From an uncultured Clostridia bacterium (GTDB lineage Bacteria > Bacillota > Clostridia > Oscillospirales > Ruminococcaceae): DNA of 60,663 bases. The stretch covers positions 1 through 60,663 of the forward strand of contig CALXBH010000002.1 in assembly GCA_944386475.1 (NCBI GenBank). The letters run 5' to 3'. The notes below the pieces were generated by a model. It did no database searches, was not told the origin of the DNA, and saw nothing but the letters and a program-made list of their open reading frames with translations. Shown in pieces: positions 18,601 to 26,054 of the stretch (the stretch's first letter is position 1; every line of letters begins with the position of its first letter). The translations under genes were made by a program, and so were the position numbers.

Positions 18601-20599
18601 CGCGGCAGAGCATCGGTACTCCACCGGTGACTTGGGCATCGCCTTTGAGGATTCTGCCTTTGCCGGCGGCGTTACCGCTGCCCAGGTGACCAATTCCTCC
18701 CGGGGCGGCATGAACGCGCTGGTGCTCAACTTCCGCCAGGATATCACCGCGCAGCTGGAAGAAGCGGTTGCAGAAGCTGAAGCCATTGACGGCAATAAGT
18801 ATGTAGCTGCCACCTATCAGGAGCTGCAAACGGCGATGGAAACGGCAAATGCTTTGCTTGCGTCCGAATCTCCCGATCAGGCGGATATGGAAGATGCGCT
18901 GGCGGCTCTCAACAACGCGCTGGCAGACCTTGTCCGCCGCACCGACGGTTTTGACCGCCTGGAGGGCGAGGCAAGCGATGAGTGGTCCGGCGGCGACCTG
19001 AAAAACGAAGCGATCAATCTGGGCGGCGTTCATGACGGCGCGTGGGTGATTTACACCGACCGTTATTTCGGAAATAAGGGTATTGATTCGGTGACGGTCA
19101 GCTATGACAACAACTCCAGCCGCTGCGCTTCCGACGCCAGGGTTGAGCTTCGTCTGGGGAACAGCGAAGGGCGTTTGCTTGCCACGGTAGACCTGCCGGC
19201 AACCGGCTCCGGGTGGGGAACCTATCAGACGGTAACCTTAAAGCTGGATGATTCGGCGGCCTTCTCGGGCGAACAGGACATCTGTGTCGTCTTTAAAGGA
19301 ACAACCGATAACGATCATCCTTATATCTGCAATCTGGATTACGTCCAGTTTAGCTCCAAAGGGAACTACGGCCGCTTTGAGGCGGAAAGCTATGACGCCT
19401 GGTCTGAGAGAGAAAACGGCTTAAAGACCGAGCATAATGCCCCCAACAACCTTGACAATGTAGGCAATACCTTTGACGGCGCGTGGCTCGCTTATTACGA
19501 CCGTGATTTTACCGGTGAAGGGCTTTATACCATCAACGTCCACTATGCGAACAACTCTCTCCGCTGTGCTTCCGACGCAAAACTGGAAATCCGCAATGGT
19601 TCTCCTGATGGGGAACTGATTGCCACGGTGGATATTCCTGTAACCGGTACCAGCTGGGATACCTATGGCATGGCGACAGTTGATCTGTCCGCCGATCCCT
19701 ATGTGGGAAGCGGGGATATTTATGTTGTCATGAAAGGAACCACCGACGGCGGCCATCCTTATGTCTGCAACTTGGACTATGTGGAGTTCGTGACCAAAGA
19801 AGCCGCTGATAAAGCTGAGCTTCAGGCGGCGATCACAGCAGCCCAGGCGGCGATGGACGTCGTGGACAGCCGTGATTACACCGAAGAGAGCTGGCAGAAC
19901 CTGGTGGATAAACTGGCGGCTGCCAACACGGTGAACGATGATCCGGATGCCACCACCGCGCAGGTAAATACAGCTGCAAACGAGCTGGTAGAGGCTGTGA
20001 ACAATCTTGTGAAACTGCTGACGGCCAGCACGATTACAGTAGATCCGGTGGCAGATCAAACCTATACCGGTTCTGCCATCACGCCGAAACCGGTTGTGAA
20101 AGACGCCGGCGACACCCTGGAAGAGGGAGTGGACTACACCCTTTCCTACAGCGATAATGTGGAAGAGGGGACCGCGACTATTACCATTACCGGTATGGGC
20201 GGCTATTCCGGAACCATTACCGCGACTTTCACGATCAAAGAGCAGCCGGTTACTTCCGACGATGAGACGAGCTCTGATGAGCAGACCAGTTCGGACAACG
20301 AAGACGTAAGCTCCGATGACGAGGTAAGTTCGGATAACGAACCCGGCCAGCCGGACGGCGGTGATGAGGACGACAATACGCCTTCGAATACCCAGCCGGG
20401 CAGCAATGACAACAATACCGGCACTGGCAATAATGGCGCCGGCGGCGATACCAATACCGGCGGCAATGGCAGCGTTGGAAACAACTACACCGAAATACCG
20501 GTCACCGGAAACAGGATTCCTGCGGCTGCGATGCTGGTCGGCGTTCTCAGCCTCGGGGTATTTGGCCTTGCTTTTGCGGTAAAAAGAAAGCAGCAATAA
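15614..20599 (+). CDS. Secreted, wall-anchored GH92 alpha-mannosidase with CBMs
   Basis: A 1661-residue multidomain exo-alpha-mannosidase candidate. A signal peptide covers about residues 1-36. The GH92 region runs from about 42 (YVDPFVGTAVDNGQLFPGS) to 765 and includes NEIDLHTPYLFNFAGKP near 621 and DDDAGTMAAMFVSAAMGIFP near 681. Next come two similar repeats of about 110 residues (YSTSVFEES... and YSLDKVEES...), a FIVAR-like helical segment, two CBM6-like modules (from about 1117 and 1257, both with GAW and NNS.RCASDA), another FIVAR-like segment, an Ig-like module, and an Asp/Ser/Gly/Asn-rich linker. The C-terminus is a sortase signal: IPVTG, a hydrophobic stretch, then KRKQQ. AGGAGG lies 7 bases before the ATG. 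It is a single-gene unit that likely trims mannose from host or yeast glycans at the cell surface. Linkage specificity is not readable with certainty. Confidence 0.92.
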   Translation: MKRICRRGIKRATALVLSAALLTSVFSVLTSVQAVAEENGEDYTSYVDPFVGTAVDNGQLFPGSVVPYGLVKLSPDTYPHSTNDHAGYDYNKSQIAGFSHTRVEGVGGQGAGGDVLITPTYVNFTSKPSYATRAMTFSHEDEEASPGYYSVEMRPKNAEGKTDPNMGKIKAELTSDTRTGYHRYTFPQAGQMGLTVDLNYTYHGTDIRNAILNVEQGNNTTILSGRFSGRNVSGHGKYTMYFYMETSQPMSVVKTWNGDTLTDSMSQTGNDIGAVLYMDGEAGEVLEVKVSISPISVEQAKRDMYVESPEWDFEAMRQAAKDEWNSVLSKVKVENSAASDPDGTLKKLFYTHLYHMFTTPVNATSTDNTFRATDGNVYEANNYTHYDSWTLWDDFRKYPIIGLVYPEVYKDIIHSIADMMEYGIGTWGMDTQPVPTVRTEHAVALLADGIAKGYTDIPNLEEAYEKAKEIAGTQSSSLNRVDTSVEYSYDDWCIALLAKELGLTDEYNEYLERSFNYKNLYRDDAVTLSDGSTVGLLWPKNNDGSWMGADPEQYGNNGLYQGTLWQYTFWDSNDVTGLVELMGGKENFLKAVSRLYGQNADGTNLPETNPPGRNMLHTNTNEIDLHTPYLFNFAGKPSRTQYWVRQIYTKETWNRYSGTGEYNPPRYEKAYRLSPDGFMETMDDDAGTMAAMFVSAAMGIFPMTPGDTSFQIGTPFFEKITLDVGNGKTFVIKANNVSADNFYIQDATLNGKDFDRTWVDYSEIVRGGVLEFNMGSEPSTWAEDGDPAPSSSDTVDTSIYDEDNALSYSTSVFEESAANDGTIGNTIEITLKAGNTFTGNNGDTLGTDKIEISNVPAGLTAAAVKVSDQVIRITLSGTAEASSLEDSIGDMKVELKDAAFTGAVDSSYQVREDVKVRFMDNQIEYSLDKVEESEADDGSLADTVTLTLTGGATFTGENGDDFVADGKVVLYNLPEGLTASIVRESDTTATLRFTGNAAEHRYSTGDLGIAFEDSAFAGGVTAAQVTNSSRGGMNALVLNFRQDITAQLEEAVAEAEAIDGNKYVAATYQELQTAMETANALLASESPDQADMEDALAALNNALADLVRRTDGFDRLEGEASDEWSGGDLKNEAINLGGVHDGAWVIYTDRYFGNKGIDSVTVSYDNNSSRCASDARVELRLGNSEGRLLATVDLPATGSGWGTYQTVTLKLDDSAAFSGEQDICVVFKGTTDNDHPYICNLDYVQFSSKGNYGRFEAESYDAWSERENGLKTEHNAPNNLDNVGNTFDGAWLAYYDRDFTGEGLYTINVHYANNSLRCASDAKLEIRNGSPDGELIATVDIPVTGTSWDTYGMATVDLSADPYVGSGDIYVVMKGTTDGGHPYVCNLDYVEFVTKEAADKAELQAAITAAQAAMDVVDSRDYTEESWQNLVDKLAAANTVNDDPDATTAQVNTAANELVEAVNNLVKLLTASTITVDPVADQTYTGSAITPKPVVKDAGDTLEEGVDYTLSYSDNVEEGTATITITGMGGYSGTITATFTIKEQPVTSDDETSSDEQTSSDNEDVSSDDEVSSDNEPGQPDGGDEDDNTPSNTQPGSNDNNTGTGNNGAGGDTNTGGNGSVGNNYTEIPVTGNRIPAAAMLVGVLSLGVFGLAFAVKRKQQ

Positions 20600-20663
20600 G
20601 AATCTTTAGTCAAAATGAATCGGGCCGCAGTCTTTCGGACATTTGACTGCGCTTAAGCGAGAA

Positions 20664-20703
20664 AAAGGCGTCCGCTTTTCTAAAAGGAAAAGCGGACGCC
20701 TTT
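20664..20703. terminator. Bidirectional terminator between GH92 and the small Cys protein
   Basis: A perfect 17-bp stem (AAAGGCGTCCGCTTTTC and its complement) with a 6-base loop and A/T-rich flanks serves both the GH92 gene and the facing minus-strand genes. Confidence 0.9.
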
Positions 20704-20788
20704 GCTGTATCCAAGAAACAGGCTGTTCCCAGTTGAACTGGGAGTCAATAAAAATACTTTTTTCGATTTGCAGAGGTATTTATTCCGT

Positions 20789-21007
20789 TTAAAAATCGAA
20801 GTCTTCCTGTTTATACTGAGGCAACGGCTTATTTCCCTTGGGAATCCGTTTTAAAGGCGCATAGATAAACTTCCGGCAGGAAAAATAGGGAGCTACAATT
20901 CCGTGCCGCTCACAGAGCACCATTTGCCCGTCCTTTGTCATACGGCCGTTTTCACAGTACTCGCAGGCCGGTTCAATATGATTTCCAAAGAGTTTTTTCT
21001 TAGCCAT
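20789..21007 (-). CDS. Small cysteine-containing protein of unknown function
   Basis: A 72-residue protein starting MAKKKLFG. It has a CEYC pair, a third Cys in VLCERHG and a fourth in FSCRKF (residues about 15, 18, 32 and 44), a likely single zinc-binding site. The C-terminus is basic and then acidic (KQEDFDF). GGAGGAAT precedes the ATG. It lies 22 bases after the ylbJ stop on the same strand and ahead of a terminator, so the two are probably cotranscribed. I do not recognise a named family. Confidence 0.75.
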   Translation of the reverse strand: MAKKKLFGNHIEPACEYCENGRMTKDGQMVLCERHGIVAPYFSCRKFIYAPLKRIPKGNKPLPQYKQEDFDF

Positions 21008-21029
21008 AATTCCTCCAAAAGCTGCTGTT

Positions 21030-22169
21030 TCAGGGAGTTTTCTTTTTCATCATAACAGATTTTTTACCGTTTAACAAGAGCAGGAGACAGAGCAGCAACA
21101 AAAAAAACGAAGCGGCGATCCCGGAGGTTCCTGTCTGGTACTGGATACCGCCGCCACCTGCAAAAGTCTGGACGGCGCTGGGAAACAGCTGGAGGAAAAC
21201 AGCAGTTACACCCATGCTGATCGCTGTATACAAAAGCCGTGTCATCAAAAACATCCCCATTTTTACACCGGTGCCGGATAAAATCGCTTTTACCTGCAAA
21301 TGCACGCAGATCCCGCCAAAAGCGGTAAGGCCGCTGGCTAATAAAACTGCTGCTCCCGCCGGAGAAGAGGGAAGGGACAGGCAGCCGTTTGTCACCTCCA
21401 GCACGCCGAAGATAAGAGAGCTTAACAGCTTCGGCATGACCCACCTTCCGCACTGGCGGCTGATCCATTCTACTGCTCCGGCTTGGACAAGCAGGGTGTT
21501 GACCGCAGAAAACAGCAATACAAAACAGCAGATGACGCCCATTGACCTGGCGGCAGACTGCACACCGTCAACGATCCCGGCGGCAAAATTCTGTTTAGGG
21601 ATGGCGTCCGGTGCGCCGCCGGATGCTTTCCGCTTAAACCGGCGCATAATCTGAGCTACCGCAAATGAGGCTGTCAGGTGGGATAGATAGATCAAAAATC
21701 CCATTTTCACGCTGTGAAAAATCGGTACGCCCACTGCTCCCACAACAAAGGCCGGGCCGCTGTTGACGCAAAAGCAGAGCATCCGGCGGCCCTCCTCAGG
21801 GGACATGCCGCCGCGCCGCACCTCGTCGGCAATCAGCTTGGCACCCACCGGATAGCCGCCGACCATGCTTAAAATCAAAATAGGCACATGGCTTTTTTCC
21901 ACGCCGTAGAGCTTTGAAAACAGCGGAGAAACGGGCTTAAAGATCCAATCGGACAGCTTTGTGCGCATGATGATCCCGGACAGGGCGATAAAGCAAAACA
22001 GGGAGGGGATGACGGTGTTCAGGCAGATTTTGATGCCCTGTGCGATTCCCTGGGACACCTCTTTGGAGAAGATCAGCAGCAATACCACCGCTGCAACTGT
22101 AGCGAAAGAGGCCAACACCGCGCCGATACGTTTGGTAAAGGTCCTTAGGCTGGCACAAAAGACTTTCAT
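21030..22169 (-). CDS. ylbJ: Sporulation integral membrane protein, YlbJ-like (nucleoside-recognition Gate domain)
   Basis: A 379-residue polytopic membrane protein with about eight hydrophobic segments. It has the Gate-domain pattern of YlbJ: NTVIPSLFCFIALSGIIM near residue 51 and SMVGGYPVGAKLIADEVRRG near 101, then CVNSGPAFVVGAVG near 132. In Bacillus, ylbJ is a mother-cell sporulation gene needed for resistant spores. A sigma-E/K-like promoter lies just upstream, and the divergent neighbours are yqfC and yqfD, also sporulation genes; this context supports the call. The transported or recognised ligand is unknown. Confidence 0.82.
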   Translation of the reverse strand: MKVFCASLRTFTKRIGAVLASFATVAAVVLLLIFSKEVSQGIAQGIKICLNTVIPSLFCFIALSGIIMRTKLSDWIFKPVSPLFSKLYGVEKSHVPILILSMVGGYPVGAKLIADEVRRGGMSPEEGRRMLCFCVNSGPAFVVGAVGVPIFHSVKMGFLIYLSHLTASFAVAQIMRRFKRKASGGAPDAIPKQNFAAGIVDGVQSAARSMGVICCFVLLFSAVNTLLVQAGAVEWISRQCGRWVMPKLLSSLIFGVLEVTNGCLSLPSSPAGAAVLLASGLTAFGGICVHLQVKAILSGTGVKMGMFLMTRLLYTAISMGVTAVFLQLFPSAVQTFAGGGGIQYQTGTSGIAASFFLLLLCLLLLLNGKKSVMMKKKTP

Positions 22170-22218
22170 TGGTTTTTCCGCCTTTCTTTAGCACCGTTAC
22201 AGAGAATTTAGTTAAGTA

Positions 22219-22247
22219 AGTATATGAAAAATATCCCGCTAATATAT
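22219..22247 (-). promoter_or_regulatory. Sigma-E/K-like sporulation promoter for ylbJ
   Basis: On the minus strand a -35-like ATATT is followed after 14 bases by CATATACT (22226-22219), matching the mother-cell -10 form CATAnnnT at the usual spacing. It lies 50 bases before the ylbJ start. This is a match to consensus only. Confidence 0.45.
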
Positions 22248-22309
22248 TATATTGTGCGTAAAAACGCCAAACGTTCCCAAAGCGGAACCAGGGAAAGGCG
22301 GTGATTGCC

Positions 22310-22609
22310 GTGAGAAACAGAAAGTCAGAGGAGAATAACGGCAAAAAGGGGTTAAAGTCCGTGGTGAGCAAAACCTTTGACATCCCCATCGAAACTTTTT
22401 CCAACGTCACCCAATTAACGGTGCTGTCCAATAAAGAGGCCGTGCTGGAAGGGTGCAAAGGCATCCTGGAGTATGATGACACCGTTATTCGCGTAAGCGG
22501 CCGCAAAATGGAAATCAAATTTACCGGCGAAGGGCTTACGCTAAACTGCTTAACGTCGGAAAATATCGTGATTTCCGGGAAGATATGGTCGGTGGAATTT
22601 ATCGCGTAA
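22310..22609 (+). CDS. yqfC: Sporulation protein YqfC
   Basis: A 99-residue small basic-then-mixed protein with the YqfC/YabP-type pattern (SKTFDIPIETFSNVTQLTVL, then GCKGILEYDDTVIRV and GLTLNCLTSENIVISG). It is made in the mother cell in Bacillus, where its biochemical role is unclear. GTG at 22310 is chosen because AAAGG lies 11 bases upstream; the GTG at 22301 would almost touch that site but cannot be excluded. It is followed 20 bases later by yqfD, its usual partner. Confidence 0.85.
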   Translation: MRNRKSEENNGKKGLKSVVSKTFDIPIETFSNVTQLTVLSNKEAVLEGCKGILEYDDTVIRVSGRKMEIKFTGEGLTLNCLTSENIVISGKIWSVEFIA

Positions 22610-22629
22610 TGTCGGGGGGCCGATGAACC

Positions 22630-23820
22630 ATGATTATGATTAAACTGCTTCGCAGCTTCCGGGGAACAGTTCGCTTTTCCGCCACTGGAGGCGCCGTAGA
22701 GCGACTGATAAATTTAACCGCTCAAAACAAACTGAATCTATGGGATTTTAGAAAAACCGCGCCCGGCGTTTTTGAAGGCTATACCATAGCGAAGGAATAC
22801 AAAAGCCTTGCCCGCCTGGCGCGCAAGGCCGGGGTAAAAACCAGGGTCAGAAAACGTTTCGGAATCCCATTTATCATCCATAAATACCGCCGGCGCTTGG
22901 GGGTGTTTATCGGCCTAGCCGCCGTGCTTTTATTTATCCTGGTGATGCAGAATTTTATCTGGAGCATCGAGGTGTCGGGAAATCAAACCATCAGCAGCGA
23001 AAGCATTCTCGCCACCATGGAGGAACTAGGCATCCACAAAGGCGCTTTCACCCCTTCCCTTGATTTTAAATCCATTGAGCTGGCGGCCCGGGCGCGTATT
23101 AAGGGGGTCTCCTGGGTGGCGGTCAACCAAACCGGCAGCAAGGTGTGGATCGAGGTTCAGGAAAGTGTGAAGGCACCCGAAATTATCCCGGACGCCCCCT
23201 GCAACATCGTCGCCTCCAAAGCGGGGCAGATTGTGGAATTGCAGGTTTTTTCCGGTCAGGCGGTGGTCTCCAAAGGGGAAGCGGTGGACAAGGGAGATCT
23301 GATCGTCAGCGGCGTGATCGAGGATCCGGCGGGGAATACCACTATGCGCCGGGCCTCTGCTAAAGTTACGGCGGTAACTCAGTTTGAAAAGATTATCACC
23401 GTGCCGCTTTCCACCCAGCAAAAGACCTATACCGGAGAAACCAAAAACCGCTATATCCTGGACTTTTTCGGCCTCAAGCTCCCTTTATATCTGGCAACAA
23501 AACAGGATGGGGAATACGATCTTTCTTCTTCCTATCAAAAGCTTACTCTGTTCGGGGCCCAGCTTCCCTTTGGGCTGTATACCAACGAATACAAATTTTT
23601 TGAAACACAAACCACCGAATACACCGAACAACAGGCTTCTGAACAGGCGCAACAGCTTTTAAAGGAATATGAGGATTCCGACCTAAAAGAAGCCGAAATT
23701 CTGGATAAGCAAACCAGTCAGGAGGTAAAAGACGGAGAATTTCGGCTGACGGTCCGATACACCTGCCGGGAGGAAATTGGGAAAGTTCAAGAAATTTATA
23801 CAAATGAATCAGAAAATTGA
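22630..23820 (+). CDS. yqfD: Sporulation protein YqfD
   Basis: A 396-residue sporulation membrane protein. A cytoplasmic N-terminal domain of about 90 residues ends in the basic KYRRRLG, a single membrane helix follows (residues about 94-115), and the rest is a large external domain beginning SIEVSGNQTISSESIL, a POTRA/FtsQ-like start. A Gly-rich ribosome site (GGGGGG) precedes ATG 22630; a second ATG lies two codons further on. The yqfC-yqfD-phoH-ybeY-dgkA-era order matches Bacillus closely. A separate sigma-A promoter follows the gene, so yqfCD are probably transcribed apart from phoH. Confidence 0.9.
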   Translation: MIMIKLLRSFRGTVRFSATGGAVERLINLTAQNKLNLWDFRKTAPGVFEGYTIAKEYKSLARLARKAGVKTRVRKRFGIPFIIHKYRRRLGVFIGLAAVLLFILVMQNFIWSIEVSGNQTISSESILATMEELGIHKGAFTPSLDFKSIELAARARIKGVSWVAVNQTGSKVWIEVQESVKAPEIIPDAPCNIVASKAGQIVELQVFSGQAVVSKGEAVDKGDLIVSGVIEDPAGNTTMRRASAKVTAVTQFEKIITVPLSTQQKTYTGETKNRYILDFFGLKLPLYLATKQDGEYDLSSSYQKLTLFGAQLPFGLYTNEYKFFETQTTEYTEQQASEQAQQLLKEYEDSDLKEAEILDKQTSQEVKDGEFRLTVRYTCREEIGKVQEIYTNESEN

Positions 23821-23829
23821 AAAAGTTGA

Positions 23830-23857
23830 TTGCAAACCCTATTTTTTGTGTTATAAT
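23830..23857 (+). promoter_or_regulatory. Probable sigma-A promoter for phoH and downstream genes
   Basis: TTGCAA (23830-23835), a 16-base spacer and a perfect TATAAT (23852-23857) lie 110 bases before phoH, just after the yqfD stop. They would let the housekeeping genes from phoH to mutS2 be expressed without the sporulation genes. Confidence 0.6.
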
Positions 23858-23967
23858 AAAAAATAAGAAGACTTTCACAGTTTTTTAAATTTTTTTTGTG
23901 CAATTAATTTATTTTTTGCGCTAAAATAAAGGATGTCAGATCAGAAAGGAAAGCGTTGGATTACTGA

Positions 23968-24966
23968 ATGATAGAATCTGTTGTCAACATCGACCGAATG
24001 GAGGATGCTGTCGCCCTTTTTGGGAGCTTTGATGAAAACATAAAGCTGCTGCAAAACGAATATGACGTCAGTATCGTCAGCCGCGGCAGCGACATCAAAA
24101 TCAGCGGGGAACCGGAAAACGTCGCGCTCGCTTCCCGGGCTATTGACGGCCTGCTCACCATGATCGGGAAAGGGGAAACCTTAAACGAGCAAAATGTCCG
24201 GTATGTTATGTCGCTGGTGCGGGAAGGCGGGGAGGAAAAGCTTACTTCCCTGTGGGGGGACTGTATTACCATTACCTCTAAGGGAAAGCCGGTAAAACCC
24301 AAAACGCTCGGGCAGAAAAATTACACCGAGGCCATCCGGGACAATACCATTGTACTGGGCATCGGCCCGGCGGGAACCGGTAAAACCTATCTGGCGGTAG
24401 CAATGGCCGTCAAGGCCTTCCGGGCTCACGAGGTCAACCGGATTATCCTGACCCGTCCCGCCGTAGAGGCAGGGGAAAAGCTTGGCTTTTTGCCGGGCGA
24501 CCTGCAAAACAAGGTGGATCCTTATCTGCGGCCGCTGTATGACGCGCTGTTTGATATGCTTGGAGCGGAAAACTTCCAAAAATATCAGGAGCGCGGCAAT
24601 ATCGAGGTGGCGCCGTTAGCGTATATGCGGGGACGCACGCTGGACGATTCCTTTATTATCCTAGACGAGGCGCAGAATACGACGCCGGAACAGATGAAGA
24701 TGTTTTTGACGCGCCTTGGCTTTAATTCCAAGGCCGTCATCACGGGGGATATTACACAGATCGACCTGCCGGACGCCAGGCGCTCCGGCTTGGTGGAAGC
24801 TGCAAAGGTTTTGAAAAATGTAGAGGATATCCGTATTCTGCGTTTTTCAGAAAAGGATGTTGTAAGGCATAAGCTGGTTCAGGATATCATCCGGGCTTAT
24901 GACAAATACTACGAGGAGGGCAAACGTAAGAACAGCCATGGACAAGATAAAAGTTTTAATAAGTAA
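23968..24966 (+). CDS. phoH: PhoH-family ATPase/RNA-helicase-like protein (PhoH/YbeZ)
   Basis: A 332-residue cytosolic P-loop ATPase. The N-terminal part (residues 1-100) resembles a KH-like RNA-binding fold (SIVSRGSDIKISGEPENV). Walker A is GPAGTGKTY near residue 133, and Walker B is FIILDEAQNTTPEQMK near 229; both are characteristic of PhoH/YbeZ. YbeZ works with the endoribonuclease YbeY in 16S rRNA maturation, and ybeY directly follows with a 29-base overlap. The ribosome site (GAAAGGA) is unusually far, 17 bases, from the ATG, and no better in-frame start is visible. Confidence 0.92.
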   Translation: MIESVVNIDRMEDAVALFGSFDENIKLLQNEYDVSIVSRGSDIKISGEPENVALASRAIDGLLTMIGKGETLNEQNVRYVMSLVREGGEEKLTSLWGDCITITSKGKPVKPKTLGQKNYTEAIRDNTIVLGIGPAGTGKTYLAVAMAVKAFRAHEVNRIILTRPAVEAGEKLGFLPGDLQNKVDPYLRPLYDALFDMLGAENFQKYQERGNIEVAPLAYMRGRTLDDSFIILDEAQNTTPEQMKMFLTRLGFNSKAVITGDITQIDLPDARRSGLVEAAKVLKNVEDIRILRFSEKDVVRHKLVQDIIRAYDKYYEEGKRKNSHGQDKSFNK

Positions 24967-25444
24967 CAAGCAAACCGAAGTAAAAATCCCAACCGGCATT
25001 CGTCTGCTCATTCGCCGCTGCTGCCACGCGGTACTTGTCAGTGAAAACTTCATGGGCAGCGCGGAGGTAAGCGTCTCTTTTGTCAGCAATGCTGAAATCA
25101 AACGCTTAAACGCCCAGTATCGCAACAAGGACGCCGCAACGGATGTTCTCTCCTTCCCGCTGGGAGAAAACGGCGTGTACGACAAAAACGAGGAAACCGG
25201 CGCCTTTATGCTGGGCGACATTGTGATTTCCATGGAAAAGGCCGTGGAGCAAGCCAAAATGTTCGGCCATACCTTACAGCGGGAAGTAGCGTTTTTAACC
25301 GTCCATTCCATGTTTCACCTGCTGGGGTATGACCATGAAAACGGCGGCCTGGAAGCGGTGCAGATGCGCGAAAAAGAGGAATCCGTGCTGTTTAAGCTGG
25401 GACTGCCCCGGGGCGCCAGCTATGTGATGGAAGATGAAAATTGA
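24938..25444 (+). CDS. ybeY: Endoribonuclease YbeY (rRNA maturation factor)
   Basis: A 168-residue single-metal RNase involved in 16S rRNA 3' processing and ribosome quality control. The zinc motif HSMFHLLGYDH near residues 126-136 provides the three histidines (family HGxxHLxGYDH, with Ser for the usual Gly). DVLSFPL near 70 and LGDIVIS near 91 are also conserved. ATG 24938 is preferred because family similarity starts there (MDKIKVLISN); GAGGAGGG is 17 bases upstream. It overlaps phoH by 29 bases and dgkA by 11. Confidence 0.93.
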   Translation: MDKIKVLISNKQTEVKIPTGIRLLIRRCCHAVLVSENFMGSAEVSVSFVSNAEIKRLNAQYRNKDAATDVLSFPLGENGVYDKNEETGAFMLGDIVISMEKAVEQAKMFGHTLQREVAFLTVHSMFHLLGYDHENGGLEAVQMREKEESVLFKLGLPRGASYVMEDEN

Positions 25445-25949
25445 CAAACAGCAGATACGAAGTCTGGTAAAAAGCTTTGGTTATGCATTCCGCGGGTTGT
25501 GGATTTGTATCCGCAACGAGCGGAATATGCGCATCCATCTGGTAACGGCGGTTTTAGTGGTTTTGTTTTCCCTGGTATTCGGCCTGTCCCGGATGGAATA
25601 TGCGATCCTGTTTTTTGCTCTGGGCTTCGTCATCACGGCGGAGATGGTTAATACGGCGATAGAAGCGCTGGTGGATTTGCAGTCCCCGGCCTACGACAAT
25701 CTGGCGCGGATCGCCAAGGATGTGGCGGCGGGGGCGGTGCTTATCGCCGCAGGCATCGCTGTATTAGTGGGGATCGTGCTGTTTTTTAAGCCGGACAAAC
25801 TGCTGGCCGCCATTATTAGCATTGTCACTTCGCCGCTGCTGCTTATTTTATTTGCGGTTCTCATTACCTTTGGAACCCTCTTTATTTTTAAGGGAATCGA
25901 GCTGTTTTCCCTTTCTAAAAGAAAAAAAGAAGATAAAGGCTGTTTTTAG
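25434..25949 (+). CDS. dgkA: Diacylglycerol/undecaprenol kinase DgkA family, C-terminally extended
   Basis: An integral membrane lipid kinase; in Gram-positives the substrate is usually undecaprenol, feeding cell-wall lipid carrier recycling. The N-terminal 115 residues have three membrane helices and the signature EMVNTAIEALVDL, then ARIAKDVAAGAVL. At 171 residues it is about 45 longer than typical; the extra C-terminal part is hydrophobic (two further helices) and ends in the basic tail KRKKEDKGCF. The start lies inside ybeY. The terminator hairpin starts within the last codons and spans the stop. Confidence 0.9.
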   Translation: MKIDKQQIRSLVKSFGYAFRGLWICIRNERNMRIHLVTAVLVVLFSLVFGLSRMEYAILFFALGFVITAEMVNTAIEALVDLQSPAYDNLARIAKDVAAGAVLIAAGIAVLVGIVLFFKPDKLLAAIISIVTSPLLLILFAVLITFGTLFIFKGIELFSLSKRKKEDKGCF

Positions 25950-25987
25950 ATGCAGCAAAGCATGCGCATTTAAAAACAGCTCTTTTT
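25939..25987 (+). terminator. Terminator overlapping the dgkA stop codon
   Basis: Arms GCTGTTTTTA (25939-25948) and TAAAAACAGC (25971-25980) form a perfect 10-bp stem with a 22-base loop, followed by five T residues. The left arm contains the last dgkA codons. The large loop itself holds GCATGC, a short palindrome. Confidence 0.65.
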
Positions 25988-26054
25988 GGGTTGCCCTTTT
26001 TGGAGTTGCCCACTTTTGCCCTCTTATGATGAACGGAAACGGAGATTTAATTTC

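Noticed and set aside
18005-19033. Long minus-strand open frames (342 and 391 codons) inside the GH92 gene.
   Set aside because: They are opposite-frame shadows caused by the GC-rich third positions of GH92. No ribosome sites or family motifs were seen.
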